64,000 nucleotides of DNA from Croceibacterium xixiisoli. Lineage in GTDB: Bacteria > Pseudomonadota > Alphaproteobacteria > Sphingomonadales > Sphingomonadaceae. Shown one piece after another: positions 27,112-35,691 of the stretch. The DNA is taken from contig NZ_WTYJ01000001.1 in assembly GCF_009827305.1 (NCBI RefSeq), forward strand, positions 1,054,001 through 1,118,000, in the 5' to 3' direction. Both the position numbers and the translations under genes were made by a program. Within the stretch, counting starts at the first letter, position 1. Every line of letters starts with the position of its first letter. The notes under the pieces were generated by a model that saw nothing but the letters and a program-made list of their open reading frames with translations, was not told the origin of the DNA and did not search any database.

Positions 27112-28146
27112 TCAGTCACCGGTCTTCTGCTCCTGCGCGCGCTCGGCACGGGACGCAGTGATATAGTTTCGGACCTGCACATTGCCTTCATGGCAGGCAT
27201 ACTCGAAAATACCGAAATCGTCATCGCGTTGCCAGTCCAGCCGCGCCGTCCATGGCGCGGTGAATACCACCGGATCGTTCAGCGTGACTTCGTAGACAAT
27301 CGTGTCCTGGCTGGTCATGGTGAAGCGTTCGGTGATCTTGGCCTGCGCGCTGATCGGGGTGTCGTTTTCGCGCGGCGAACCCGTTGTGCCGATGTTCGTG
27401 GCAGATGGGCCCGGCTTCAGATTGGTGGTTTCCACTACCAGCGTGTTGCCGTTTTCCCAATGGCCCCGGCTTTCGCCCAGCCAGTTTTCGATCTGGGTCG
27501 GGATGCCCGCGCGGCCGTCGGTCGGGATCAGGCGGGTTTCATGCACCATTTCCATCTGCAGGGCGACCAGGCCCGGCGACTGGAAGATGCGCATGCCGTT
27601 ATTGTACATGAACGGGAACATCGATGCCGGCAGGCCGCGCGTGATGCAGCGGTCCCAGCTATCGAAATCATCCGTCCATTCGAAGCTCTGCCCGGCGGCC
27701 CAGGTAGACCGCATTTCGTCGGACAGCTTTTGCCCTTCTGGGGTAAAAGCGGGCAGGCGGCCATTGGGTGGATCGATGATCCAGCTGGTGCGGCGATTGG
27801 CGTTGGCCACCTCGGCCCAGTGGCCGATGCCCATGGTGCCGGTCTTGTCTTCATTCTCGTAACGCTGGGCCAGCTGCTGCACGGCCTCGTCGCGCTGGGC
27901 GAACTCTTCCTCCGTCAGGAAGGCGCGATTGCCCTGCGCCGGATCGCGTTCCAGCGGGGTGCGACCATTGAGATGGTCGATCGGCCAGCCACCCCGCAGG
28001 TCGGGTTCGCCCCAGGGGGTGGTCTTGGCCTTAAAATCGGTCGGCACGGGCGGAACGACCGTCAGGTCGACCGCCTGCGCCAGCACGCCGGTCACCGGCG
28101 CCAGGGCGCAGGTGGCGGCGAGCAGAACGGCCAGGGCGCGCATCAT
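27112..28146 (-). CDS. secreted protein of the GRWEGDTLVVET-like family
   Basis: 344 residues with a signal peptide ending T-G-V-L-A. It shares with 25938-27050 the elements GEPDLRGGWPIDHL, WDRCITRGLPASMFPFMYNN, ESRGHWENGNTLVVET, ITERFTMTSQDTIVYEVTLN, VVFTAPWTARLDW and EYACHEGNVQVRNYITASRA. Its start codon overlaps the stop of the upstream PQQ dehydrogenase (ATGA, 28143-28146), which is strong evidence that this family works together with the quinoprotein, perhaps as a structural or substrate-binding partner. Biochemical role unknown. Confidence 0.9.
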   Translation of the reverse strand: MMRALAVLLAATCALAPVTGVLAQAVDLTVVPPVPTDFKAKTTPWGEPDLRGGWPIDHLNGRTPLERDPAQGNRAFLTEEEFAQRDEAVQQLAQRYENEDKTGTMGIGHWAEVANANRRTSWIIDPPNGRLPAFTPEGQKLSDEMRSTWAAGQSFEWTDDFDSWDRCITRGLPASMFPFMYNNGMRIFQSPGLVALQMEMVHETRLIPTDGRAGIPTQIENWLGESRGHWENGNTLVVETTNLKPGPSATNIGTTGSPRENDTPISAQAKITERFTMTSQDTIVYEVTLNDPVVFTAPWTARLDWQRDDDFGIFEYACHEGNVQVRNYITASRAERAQEQKTGD

Positions 28147-30131
28147 TTAGCTCCGGCGGGCAGGGCGAAGGTCATGTACTGGCTCGGGCCCGGTTCAGGC
28201 AGGCCCAGGCCGCCGGCAAAGTGGCCGACACCGCCCACCGGAATGGTGATGTACTGGCGGCCATCCACTTCGAACACGGCGGGCACGCCCTCGGTCGCCG
28301 CCGGCAGCTCATATTCCCACAGCACGCGGCCGGTATCGGCATCGCGGGCGCGGAACTTGCGGTCCGTGGCCGTGCCGACGAACAGCAGGCCACCGGCGGT
28401 GGCGACCGGGCCGCCGCGCGGTGCCTGGGCGCCGACACCGGTAATGCCCTGACGTTCCAGCGTCATGACTTCACCATTGGGAATGGCGTAAAGCTTGTTC
28501 CCGGTGTTCATGTCATAGGCGGTCAGATAGGAGAACGGCGGCTTGATCGCGACCATCCCATTGCTCTGCAACAGGAAGTTCGTCGGCCAGCGATAGGGCA
28601 TGATGTCATCGCCTTCGCCGTTCGGCATCGCGGCCTTCGCCTCTGCCCGGCGATCCGGGTTGAGGTTCAGCAGCAGCGGCAATTCACGCGAGACGACATA
28701 GATGCGCTGGCGCACCGGATCGGCTGCGACGCCGCCCCAGTTGGTGCCGCCATTGTGGCCCGGCATGGAGATCGACCCGCGCAGGCTGGGCGGGGTGAAG
28801 ATGCCTTCGTTGCGGGACTTGGCCAGCAGTTCGCGCAGCTTGGCCTGGTCGGCTTCCGGAATATGCGGATTGATGTCTTCAGCCGTGAAGCGATCGCGGC
28901 CGAACCGTTCCGGCCAGCTCGGGATCGGCTGGGTCGGCGATGCCTTTTCACCCGGAACGTCCGATGCCGGCACCGGGGTTTCGTTGATCGGCCACACGGG
29001 CGTGCCATCGCGGCGATCGAACACGAACAGGAAGCCTTGCTTGCTGGGCTGGATCACCACGGGGATCTGCTGGCCATCCTTGGTGATGGTCATCAGTTTC
29101 GGCGCGGCGGGAAGATCGAAATCCCACAGATCGTGATGCACGGTCTGGAAATGCCAGACGCGTTCACCGGTTTCCGCATTCAGCGCGACCAGCGAATTGG
29201 CGAACAGGTTGTTGCCTTCGCGGTTGCCGCCGTAGAAATCATAACGGGCGGTACCGGTGGGGATGAACACCAGGCCCAGTTCGGTATCAATCGTCGATTC
29301 CGACCAGTTGTGAATTCCGCCGAACTTTTCGCGGTCCTTTTCCGGCCAGGTTTCCGAACCGAATTCGCCCACGCGCGGCACCACATGGAACGCCCACTTC
29401 AGTGCGCCGGTGCGTATGTCATAGGCCTGGATGTCGCCGGGGGAGGATGCATAATCATAATGCCCCGCCGGCAGGGAGATGATGATCGTGTCCTTGTAGA
29501 TCCGGCCCGGATTGTCGCTCTGCAGCGGGCGGGCTTCGACACCGTCGCTGCGCAGCGCGCCGCGCAAATCAACCTTGCCGGCCTGGCCGAAGCCGTCGAT
29601 GAAGCGGCCGGTGCGGGCGTCGATCGCGCGCAGCATGCCGTCGTTCACGACCATCAGCCGTTCTTCCGAACCGTCCGCGCTCTTCCAGTAATTGATCCCG
29701 CGCGCGCCGATGCGGCCTTCGATGCTGCTGCGCCAGATTTCCGTGCCGGTCGCCGGGTTCAGCGCCACCAGATTGCCGTCACCGGCCAGCACATACATGC
29801 GGCCACCGGCCACGACCGGGTTGAAACGCGGGGGCTGGCCTTCGCCTGTGGGATAGCTCCATGCCAGCTGCAGCTGCTGGACATTGCCGGTATTGACCTG
29901 GTTCAGCGCGGAATATTGCGAGCTTTCGCCGCCGCCCAGATAGCTGTCCCAGGTGGTATAATCGAAATTGCCTGCGGGAAGCGCGCTGGCCGATGCCGCG
30001 CGATTGCCGGTTGTTGCGCCAGGCGCGGTGCAGGCCGATGCCATCATGGCGAGCGCCACAGTCATCAGCGGCAAAGTAAGGCGACGGGCCTTTGCACCCC
30101 GGATCGAGCGCGCGCGCGGCGATGATGTCAC
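28143..30131 (-). CDS. PQQ-dependent dehydrogenase, lipoprotein, haem-free (GDH-like)
   Basis: 662 residues from a GTG start six bases after AGGGAG. The signal peptide ends in lipobox ASAC, so the enzyme is probably tethered to a membrane. Propeller blades include LVALNPATGTEIWRSS, LVALNAETGERVWHFQ and FRARDADTGRVLWEYE, with active-site segment WHFQTVHHDLWDFDLPA and HNGGTNWGG. There is no CxxCH, so an external acceptor is needed; the free cytochromes at 31325 and 32070 are nearby candidates. It is coupled by ATGA to the downstream secreted-family gene. It heads the longest quinoprotein operon of the window. Substrate unknown. Confidence 0.93.
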   Translation of the reverse strand: MTSSPRARSIRGAKARRLTLPLMTVALAMMASACTAPGATTGNRAASASALPAGNFDYTTWDSYLGGGESSQYSALNQVNTGNVQQLQLAWSYPTGEGQPPRFNPVVAGGRMYVLAGDGNLVALNPATGTEIWRSSIEGRIGARGINYWKSADGSEERLMVVNDGMLRAIDARTGRFIDGFGQAGKVDLRGALRSDGVEARPLQSDNPGRIYKDTIIISLPAGHYDYASSPGDIQAYDIRTGALKWAFHVVPRVGEFGSETWPEKDREKFGGIHNWSESTIDTELGLVFIPTGTARYDFYGGNREGNNLFANSLVALNAETGERVWHFQTVHHDLWDFDLPAAPKLMTITKDGQQIPVVIQPSKQGFLFVFDRRDGTPVWPINETPVPASDVPGEKASPTQPIPSWPERFGRDRFTAEDINPHIPEADQAKLRELLAKSRNEGIFTPPSLRGSISMPGHNGGTNWGGVAADPVRQRIYVVSRELPLLLNLNPDRRAEAKAAMPNGEGDDIMPYRWPTNFLLQSNGMVAIKPPFSYLTAYDMNTGNKLYAIPNGEVMTLERQGITGVGAQAPRGGPVATAGGLLFVGTATDRKFRARDADTGRVLWEYELPAATEGVPAVFEVDGRQYITIPVGGVGHFAGGLGLPEPGPSQYMTFALPAGAK

Positions 30132-30267
30132 TTCAGGCTCCCTGCTTTATCGTTGCCGCCTCCCCAGCGGCTTCGGCGCCTGCCTAGCCGAGATTGCGCA
30201 ACAACAACAAGAGCCCGGGCGCGCCTATTTGACAAAATCCGAAAAAAGCGCGCCCCGGCCTATCCAT

Positions 30268-30999
30268 TTATTGCGCCGGCGCGGCGGCTTCCGGCGTGGG
30301 TGACGGGGCACCGCCGGCTGCCGGGGCCGCCGTTTCTGCACCGATCGGGTTCAGATCCCGCGGGTGCTTGCCGGTCTTGTCGAAAGTGAAGGATGCGTTG
30401 ATCGGACCTGCCACATCGACTGTCACAGTCACCGGATCGATGGTCCGATTCTGCCAGTACCAGCCATGAATCCCGGCAAACTGCGCGACATAGACCCCGC
30501 TCTGCTGCGCCGCATCGCCCACGGAATAGCCTTCGGTCATCTCCTCACCGCCGACATGGGGATGCGAATGCATGTCGTAATGGACCGGCACCGGCGCCTT
30601 CCAGCTGAAGATCAGCGGCGCCTTCTCGGCCAGGTCGTATTTCATCTCGATGGCCTCGAACGGCAGCAGTTCGATGGTGTAGCGGTCCGTCTTGATCGTG
30701 TCCGCCGCCGGCGCGGCAACGCCCGCTTCGGCCGCGACTCGGGTCAGCTCTGCTGCCAGTCCTTCTGGCGCGATGCCGGCCGCGATTGGCCAGATCACCT
30801 GTCCGCGCGCCTTGCCCCGGATCACTTCTTCGCTTTCCACCTCTTCGGAAAGCTTCAGCACGCCGGTGGCCTTGCCGATGCCGAGCGGATCCTTGCCATA
30901 TTCGGCGGGCAGCACGAAGCCGAGCACGCCCACGGCGGCCACGACCACGGCGCCACCCAGGAGGAGCAGCTTCTTCGAGCCTGATTTCTGTTCGGTCAT
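30268..30999 (-). CDS. membrane-anchored His-rich periplasmic protein
   Basis: 243 residues: a short basic cytoplasmic N-terminus, one membrane helix (about 9-29), then a periplasmic domain. It resembles proteins annotated transmembrane anchor protein in sphingomonads (VLPAEYGKDPLGIGKATG near residue 30-47). The conserved core is VHYDMHSHPHVGGEEMTEGY and FAGIHGWYWQNR, a His-dense segment that could bind metal. The C-terminal tail is Ala/Pro-rich and probably disordered. It lies between the quinoprotein operon and a cytochrome c gene on the same strand. Function unknown; a metal or haem-delivery role is speculation. Confidence 0.8.
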   Translation of the reverse strand: MTEQKSGSKKLLLLGGAVVVAAVGVLGFVLPAEYGKDPLGIGKATGVLKLSEEVESEEVIRGKARGQVIWPIAAGIAPEGLAAELTRVAAEAGVAAPAADTIKTDRYTIELLPFEAIEMKYDLAEKAPLIFSWKAPVPVHYDMHSHPHVGGEEMTEGYSVGDAAQQSGVYVAQFAGIHGWYWQNRTIDPVTVTVDVAGPINASFTFDKTGKHPRDLNPIGAETAAPAAGGAPSPTPEAAAPAQ

Positions 31000-31086
31000 G
31001 CGATATATCCTGTGAAATGATGAAGGTTCAGGGGCGGGCGCGAAGGTGCGGGTGCCCCATCGGCAGTTCGGGCGCTGGCGGCACGA

Positions 31087-31305
31087 TCAGCCATGCCGCG
31101 CCATCTTGTTGAGCAGGATCAGAATCCATGCCGGGGTCGGGCCGAACAGCGGAACGGCCGGTTGCGGATCAGGCGAAAGCGCCCTGATCGCGGCGGTGGG
31201 TGAAGCTTTCAGGCCGGCCCCCGCCGGCACTTCGCCCATCGGTGTCATGAATGGACCGACAGGGGGGACGCGCTGTGCCGCGCCGTTGTGTGGCGACTGG
31301 ATCAT
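31087..31305 (-). CDS. possible small or decayed gene
   Basis: A 72-codon frame that starts 20 bp after the cytochrome c stop with AGGGGGG just before ATG. It is rich in Pro and Ala and ends WILILLNKMARHG. A second frame (31128 to 31030) continues across its end as 33 codons containing WLIVPPAPELPMGHPHLRARP split by no stop, so a frameshifted relic of one small protein is possible. No family was recognised. The 31000-31324 interval otherwise holds nothing obvious, and this entry may be chance. Confidence 0.25.
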   Translation of the reverse strand: MIQSPHNGAAQRVPPVGPFMTPMGEVPAGAGLKASPTAAIRALSPDPQPAVPLFGPTPAWILILLNKMARHG

Positions 31306-31324
31306 CGGCCCCCCTGTGGCGGAG

Positions 31325-31834
31325 TTACTGGTGTTCTTCGACGGCGGCCTTCACCGCTTCGATGTCGTTGATGACCGGAACATCGGCTTCCTTGGGCGGA
31401 TAGACCTGATGGCAGGCGGAGCAGACGGAATAGACGGTGCCGCCCACTTCGAAGGTCTTTTCCACGTCCTTGTCGATGGCGGCCTGTTCGGCGCGCTTGG
31501 ACACTTCGGTCAGCGAGTTGGCGAACAGCACCCAGTCTTCACCACGCCCGGCGGCATAGGAAGGGCTGGCCAGCTGCTTGCCCAGTTCACCGATCTTGAC
31601 GGCGGCCAGACGGGTTTTTTCCCAGTCTTCATCGGTCTCCGGCACAATGTCGTGGTTGCCGGTTTCGTCGCTGATGTACTGGACTGCGCCCCAATATATT
31701 TCTGCCGTCGGCTGCACGGTTTTTGCCATCAGCTGCTGCACGGTGACATCAGGCTGGGCGACAGCGCTGGAATTGTCGCCACATGCAGTCAGCAGGGACA
31801 CAGCGGCCAGGACACCCAGATAACTTCTGACCAT
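31325..31834 (-). CDS. cytochrome c lipoprotein (class II-like)
   Basis: 169 residues. Lipobox LLTAC (Cys18) indicates a lipoprotein. The haem motif CSACH is near the C-terminus (138-142), as in class II cytochromes c, preceded by helical segments (IYWGAVQYISDETGNHDIVPETDEDWEK; KRAEQAAIDKDVEKTFEVGG in part). A four-helix cytochrome c'-like fold is likely. Several haem-free PQQ dehydrogenases are encoded nearby and this could be an electron acceptor for them. It is divergent from the plus-strand cytochrome c at 32070 across about 235 bp, so both may share a regulatory region. Confidence 0.88.
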   Translation of the reverse strand: MVRSYLGVLAAVSLLTACGDNSSAVAQPDVTVQQLMAKTVQPTAEIYWGAVQYISDETGNHDIVPETDEDWEKTRLAAVKIGELGKQLASPSYAAGRGEDWVLFANSLTEVSKRAEQAAIDKDVEKTFEVGGTVYSVCSACHQVYPPKEADVPVINDIEAVKAAVEEHQ

Positions 31835-32069
31835 GTTCTGGTCTCTCCTTAACGTGTTTGACGGAACCCTAGATCATCGGTTTCGTTGCGTCACCTCCAC
31901 TGTTGTCCCGTCATGCCGTCCGGATGCGGCGTTTGTATCACGAAATTGACAAAGTCCAGAAATCCGGCCGTGTAAATCTGCGGTAAAGCTTGACTCGGTT
32001 ACGACAGTCCTCGACAGGGTCGCCAAACCGGGCAACCCGGCGAAAAAGATAGAGATACTGGGGAAAAAA

Positions 32070-32468
32070 ATGGTTCGATTCGCAGCATTTGCAGATACGC
32101 GCGGCAAGATTGGCGCCGCTGCTCTCGCCCTGGCGATCGTAGCAGTTCCTGCCGCCAGCGCTTTCGCCGTGGCTCCTGAACTGGAAGGCGCTGAAGGCGG
32201 CGCAGCCGCTGCCACGCTGAGCGCCGAACAGGTCGAACAGGGCCGGCAGATCTTCAACGACTGGTCCTGCGGCGCCTGCCACGTGCTCGGCGATGCCGGC
32301 GGCACGGGCCACATCGGTCCGTCCTTCGACGGCAACAGCAAGCTGGACTATGCCTTCGTGCTCGGCCGGGTCACCGATGGGCAGGGCGCAATGCCCGGTT
32401 TCGGCGGTCAGTTGACCGACGAGGAAATTGATATTGTCTCGAAGTACATCATGCAGGCCAAGAAGTAA
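32070..32468 (+). CDS. class I cytochrome c
   Basis: 132 residues with a signal peptide ending near A-S-A-F-A. One haem site CGACH (67-71) and an axial Met region GAMPGFGG are followed by the typical C-terminal helix (LTDEEIDIVSKYIMQAKK). GGTGHIGPSFDGN lies between. It should be a small soluble periplasmic electron carrier, a natural acceptor for the haem-free PQQ dehydrogenases around it. It has its own promoter region shared with the divergent lipoprotein cytochrome and its own terminator (32490-32518). Confidence 0.93.
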   Translation: MVRFAAFADTRGKIGAAALALAIVAVPAASAFAVAPELEGAEGGAAAATLSAEQVEQGRQIFNDWSCGACHVLGDAGGTGHIGPSFDGNSKLDYAFVLGRVTDGQGAMPGFGGQLTDEEIDIVSKYIMQAKK

Positions 32469-32489
32469 TCTGGCCTGCTACCGGATATG

Positions 32490-32518
32490 AAAAAGGGGGC
32501 CATCCGGCCCCCTTTTTT
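32490..32518. terminator. bidirectional rho-independent terminator
   Basis: The stem AAAAAGGGGGCC (32490-32501) pairs with GGCCCCCTTTTT (32506-32517) over a 4-base loop. T-tracts occur in both directions. It separates the cytochrome c gene from the convergent VOC/PQQ run. Confidence 0.92.
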
Positions 32519-32535
32519 GTGTCTGCAATGCCGGA

Positions 32536-33564
32536 TCAGCGGCGCCCGGTGCCCCCATTCGACGCCGGCTGCGCGCTGGCATTGACCTGGGCGAAGTAAT
32601 TGGTGACGCCGTCCGGATCGTTCAGCCACACCGTGATCAGTTCGAACCCGCGCAGCTTGTTCAGCGGCGTTTCCACGGCGATGTTGCGCGCCTTGGCCTT
32701 GGCATCGACCATCGGCGTGTCGCTGACGACATATTGGATGCCCGCGCTGCCATTGTCCGCCGGCTCATTGGTCCCGGTGTGATAAAGCGAAATGGTCGTT
32801 TCGCCATGGCGGAACGGGTAGCGTGTGATCCCCAGCAATTTGTCCTCGACCGGGGGCAATTCATCCAGGCCGACGAATTCGCGATAGAAGGCGCGGCTGC
32901 GTTCCAGGTCTGACGTGTTGATGTTCACTCCCACGCCGTCATTCGATCCCGGCTTGGCGCCGGCACGAATCACCAGTTCCAGCGGAAATCCCGAAGGATC
33001 GTTGACCATGGCCGCACGGGTGCCGTCGCCGCGATCGCCGAAGCTGGGGGCGGGGAAGCCGGCCGCGGTGAAGCTGGCAATGACGTCCTGCTCACTGGGA
33101 TAGGTCAGCGTCAGGAAGCGGATGCCCGTTCCGGCCTTGTAACCACCGGACATATCGTATTTGCGATTGCCCTGCTGCCCGGCCGCCAGCTTGATCTGTG
33201 CCGATCCCACGCCGGTCAGCAGCATCTGCTGCGACGATGTCAGCTGGATCGGATTGAGCGAGCGCAGCTTCAGTGCCTCGGTATAGAACTTCACGATCTC
33301 TGCGGTGTTTTCACGCGGGAAGCGGCGGAACACATTCATCCCGTTCAGCACGAACAGGCTGCGCGTCGGGCTCATCAGCTGTTCCTGCGTCAGCGTGCCC
33401 GGCTTGTATGGCAGATCTTCATCGATCTGCATCAGCGCGCCTTCCGGCGTGGTGGTGGTCCGCGTTCCGCCGGCGGCGGGTGCGGCATTGTCCTGGGCAT
33501 GGGCGGCGCAACCGGCAATCGCCAGTGCCGCGCAGCCCAGCGCCAGCAAAGTGTTCCTCTTCAT
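32536..33564 (-). CDS. exported VOC/glyoxalase-fold protein
   Basis: About 342 residues. ATG 33564 lies eight bases after GGGAG. An N-terminal signal peptide with a lipobox-like AIAGC (Cys19) is unusual, because most VOC proteins are cytoplasmic. Two VOC-type halves follow: LFVLNGMNVFRRFPRENTA with EIVKFYTEAL, and GVGVNINTSDLERSRAFYRE with FVGLDEL. Metal ligands cannot be fixed by eye. It lies 48 bp after the PQQ dehydrogenase gene at 33612-35588, so it may act on the product of that enzyme in the periplasm. Possible chemistry includes isomerisation or ring cleavage; nothing in the sequence decides it. Confidence 0.82.
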   Translation of the reverse strand: MKRNTLLALGCAALAIAGCAAHAQDNAAPAAGGTRTTTTPEGALMQIDEDLPYKPGTLTQEQLMSPTRSLFVLNGMNVFRRFPRENTAEIVKFYTEALKLRSLNPIQLTSSQQMLLTGVGSAQIKLAAGQQGNRKYDMSGGYKAGTGIRFLTLTYPSEQDVIASFTAAGFPAPSFGDRGDGTRAAMVNDPSGFPLELVIRAGAKPGSNDGVGVNINTSDLERSRAFYREFVGLDELPPVEDKLLGITRYPFRHGETTISLYHTGTNEPADNGSAGIQYVVSDTPMVDAKAKARNIAVETPLNKLRGFELITVWLNDPDGVTNYFAQVNASAQPASNGGTGRR

Positions 33565-33611
33565 TGACAGCTCTCCCATGATCTTCACCCCTTGTTTTGT
33601 CTGTTCCCGCA

Positions 33612-35588
33612 TCATTCGGGCAGGGCGAAGGCAATCAGCGATTCATTGTTCATCGGCCGCCCGTCGGGTCCGCGCGGCGGCGGTCCGGCCAGGTTGGAAC
33701 CCGATGCCAGGATGGCGACATATTGCTTGCCGTCCTTCCCGCGATAGGAAACCGGCACGGTCAGGGCGCCGTAATCGAGCTGCTTGCTCCACAGCATCTT
33801 GCCGTTTTCGGCATCGAAGGCGCGGAAATAGCGGTCAGACGTGGCGCCGATGAAAACCAGCCCGCCGGCGGTCACGATCGGCCCGCCGAAGGTGTTGTTG
33901 GATCCGGTTTCCTGCTTGCCTTCGGGCAGGACTTCGGTGGTGCCCAGCGGCGTTGCCCACAGCACTTCGCCGCTGTTGCCGTCCACTGCCAGCAACCGGC
34001 CCCAGGGCGGGCGGATGCAGGGCAGATTGGTCTTGGTGCCATCGGCCGCCGTGAAGGGCGCGATGAAGGATGAATAGGCGCCCGGGCCCGCCAGGCTGCC
34101 ACGGTCGTAGATCTGGGTGGAGGCATCGGTGCCGCGCCCGTAATCCCCTTCGGGGTTGCGCTTCTCGATCCAGCCGATGCTGCCGCTTTCGGTGGTGTTG
34201 AGATAGATGATGCCGCGATGCGGATCCGAAGCGCTGCCGCCCCAGTTGGACCCGCCATTGTGCGGCATGTTGATAGATGCACGCGGCGCCATGCCTTCTT
34301 CATGCAGGAAGAAGGGCGTGAAGGGGCCGGAATTGAAGAAGGTGCCGCCATAGGAATCGAGCAGCGCGCGGCAGGCGGCGGCATGATCGGCAGAGGTATC
34401 CTCGGCCGTGACCACATCGTCGGGCGTCCAGTGCATGCGCGACAGCAGTTCCGGCTTCACCGGGATCGGCTGGGTCGGCGAATACCATTCGCCCGGCACA
34501 TCGCCGCGCGCGACGATCATTTCATTGACGCCGTGGATCGGTTCGCCGGTTTCACGGTTGAGGATATACATCAGCCCCGGCTTGCCGGTCTCGGCCAGGG
34601 CAGGGATGGTCTTGCCATCAATGGTGACGTCGAACAGCACGGGCGGGGCGGGAAGATCCCAATCCCACAAATCATGGTGAATGGTCTGGAAATGCCAGCG
34701 ATAGGCACCGGTCTGCGCATCGAGCGCCACCACCGAATTGCCGAACAGATTGGCGCCCGGGCGATCGCCGCCGTAATAATTGGGCGATGGGCTGCCCAGC
34801 GTCATGTAGATCAGCCCGGTCTTCGGGTCGCCGGTCGCATACCAGATCCACATATTGGTGCCGGACCGTTCTTTCCAGCCATCGTCCAGCCAGGTTTCAT
34901 GGCCCACTTCGCCCGGTTGGGGGATGCTGTTGAATTCCCACAGCTTCTTGCCGGTGCGCGCGTCATAGGCGCGGCTGTTGCCGCTCGGGCCGCGCGGCAT
35001 TTCGGCGGTGTTGGCGCCGATCAGCATCACATTGCCGAAGATCGATGGGGGATAGCCATAGGGCGTGCCTTCGATGGCGGCGACGCCGTTTTCGCCGAAT
35101 CCCGGGTCCGGCTGCCCGGTCGCGGCGGACAGCGCGACCAGCGTGGGGCCAGTGGAAAAGATGATGCGCGGGCCGATATCGCCTTCGCCCGGCCAGTAGG
35201 ACACGCCGCGGCGGACGAGGCCACCCGCGACATCATGCCGCCACAATTCGCGCCCGGTGTGCGCTTCCAGCGCGACGACGGCATTGCCGACCGGCAGATA
35301 CATGATGCCGTCGATCACGATCGGCACGGTGCCGCCCAGCAAGGCCGCGCCGCCGGTGGGGCGCAGGCGGAAACGCCAGGCTTCGTCGAGCTTCTCGACA
35401 TTGTCCTTGTTGATTTCGTTCAGCGGGGAAAAGCGGGTGCCGCCCATGTCGCGGGCCCAGCTGACCCAGTCCCCTTCGGCCACTTCCGATCCCGGATAGG
35501 TGCCCTGCGGCTGCTGTTGTGCCTGCAGCGCCGGCGCCGACAGCGCGATCATCGCCGCACCCAATGCCAGGACCATGGATTTGCGCAT
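33612..35588 (-). CDS. PQQ-dependent dehydrogenase, soluble, haem-free (GDH-like)
   Basis: About 658 residues; ATG 35588 follows GGGGAGAG. The signal peptide ends A-L-Q-A-Q. Blade motifs VVALEAHTGRELWRHD, VVALDAQTGAYRWHFQ and FRAFDAENGKMLWSKQ, active-site segment WHFQTIHHDLWDWDLPA and NMPHNGGSNWGG identify a GDH-like quinoprotein. It is close in layout to the enzyme at 17928-19829 but clearly diverged. No haem motif. It is followed at 48 bp by the exported VOC protein and preceded by the haem-containing PQQ enzyme at about 100 bp. Substrate unknown. Confidence 0.93.
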   Translation of the reverse strand: MRKSMVLALGAAMIALSAPALQAQQQPQGTYPGSEVAEGDWVSWARDMGGTRFSPLNEINKDNVEKLDEAWRFRLRPTGGAALLGGTVPIVIDGIMYLPVGNAVVALEAHTGRELWRHDVAGGLVRRGVSYWPGEGDIGPRIIFSTGPTLVALSAATGQPDPGFGENGVAAIEGTPYGYPPSIFGNVMLIGANTAEMPRGPSGNSRAYDARTGKKLWEFNSIPQPGEVGHETWLDDGWKERSGTNMWIWYATGDPKTGLIYMTLGSPSPNYYGGDRPGANLFGNSVVALDAQTGAYRWHFQTIHHDLWDWDLPAPPVLFDVTIDGKTIPALAETGKPGLMYILNRETGEPIHGVNEMIVARGDVPGEWYSPTQPIPVKPELLSRMHWTPDDVVTAEDTSADHAAACRALLDSYGGTFFNSGPFTPFFLHEEGMAPRASINMPHNGGSNWGGSASDPHRGIIYLNTTESGSIGWIEKRNPEGDYGRGTDASTQIYDRGSLAGPGAYSSFIAPFTAADGTKTNLPCIRPPWGRLLAVDGNSGEVLWATPLGTTEVLPEGKQETGSNNTFGGPIVTAGGLVFIGATSDRYFRAFDAENGKMLWSKQLDYGALTVPVSYRGKDGKQYVAILASGSNLAGPPPRGPDGRPMNNESLIAFALPE

Positions 35589-35691
35589 TCGTCTCTCCCC
35601 AATCAACGACGGGCGCGCTGGTGTTCCATTCTGCGCGCCCGTCGCTGGTTAGCGAGGTATCATCCGTTATGCAAATAGTTCATCAACAGAA

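Noticed and set aside
30217-30255. Inverted repeat GGGCGCGC with GCGCGCCC and 23-base loop
   Set aside because: The T-run lies inside the loop and not after the stem, so it does not fit a rho-independent terminator; no further support.
31046-31852. 268-codon plus-strand frame
   Set aside because: It is antisense to the cytochrome c lipoprotein and has no protein-family features.
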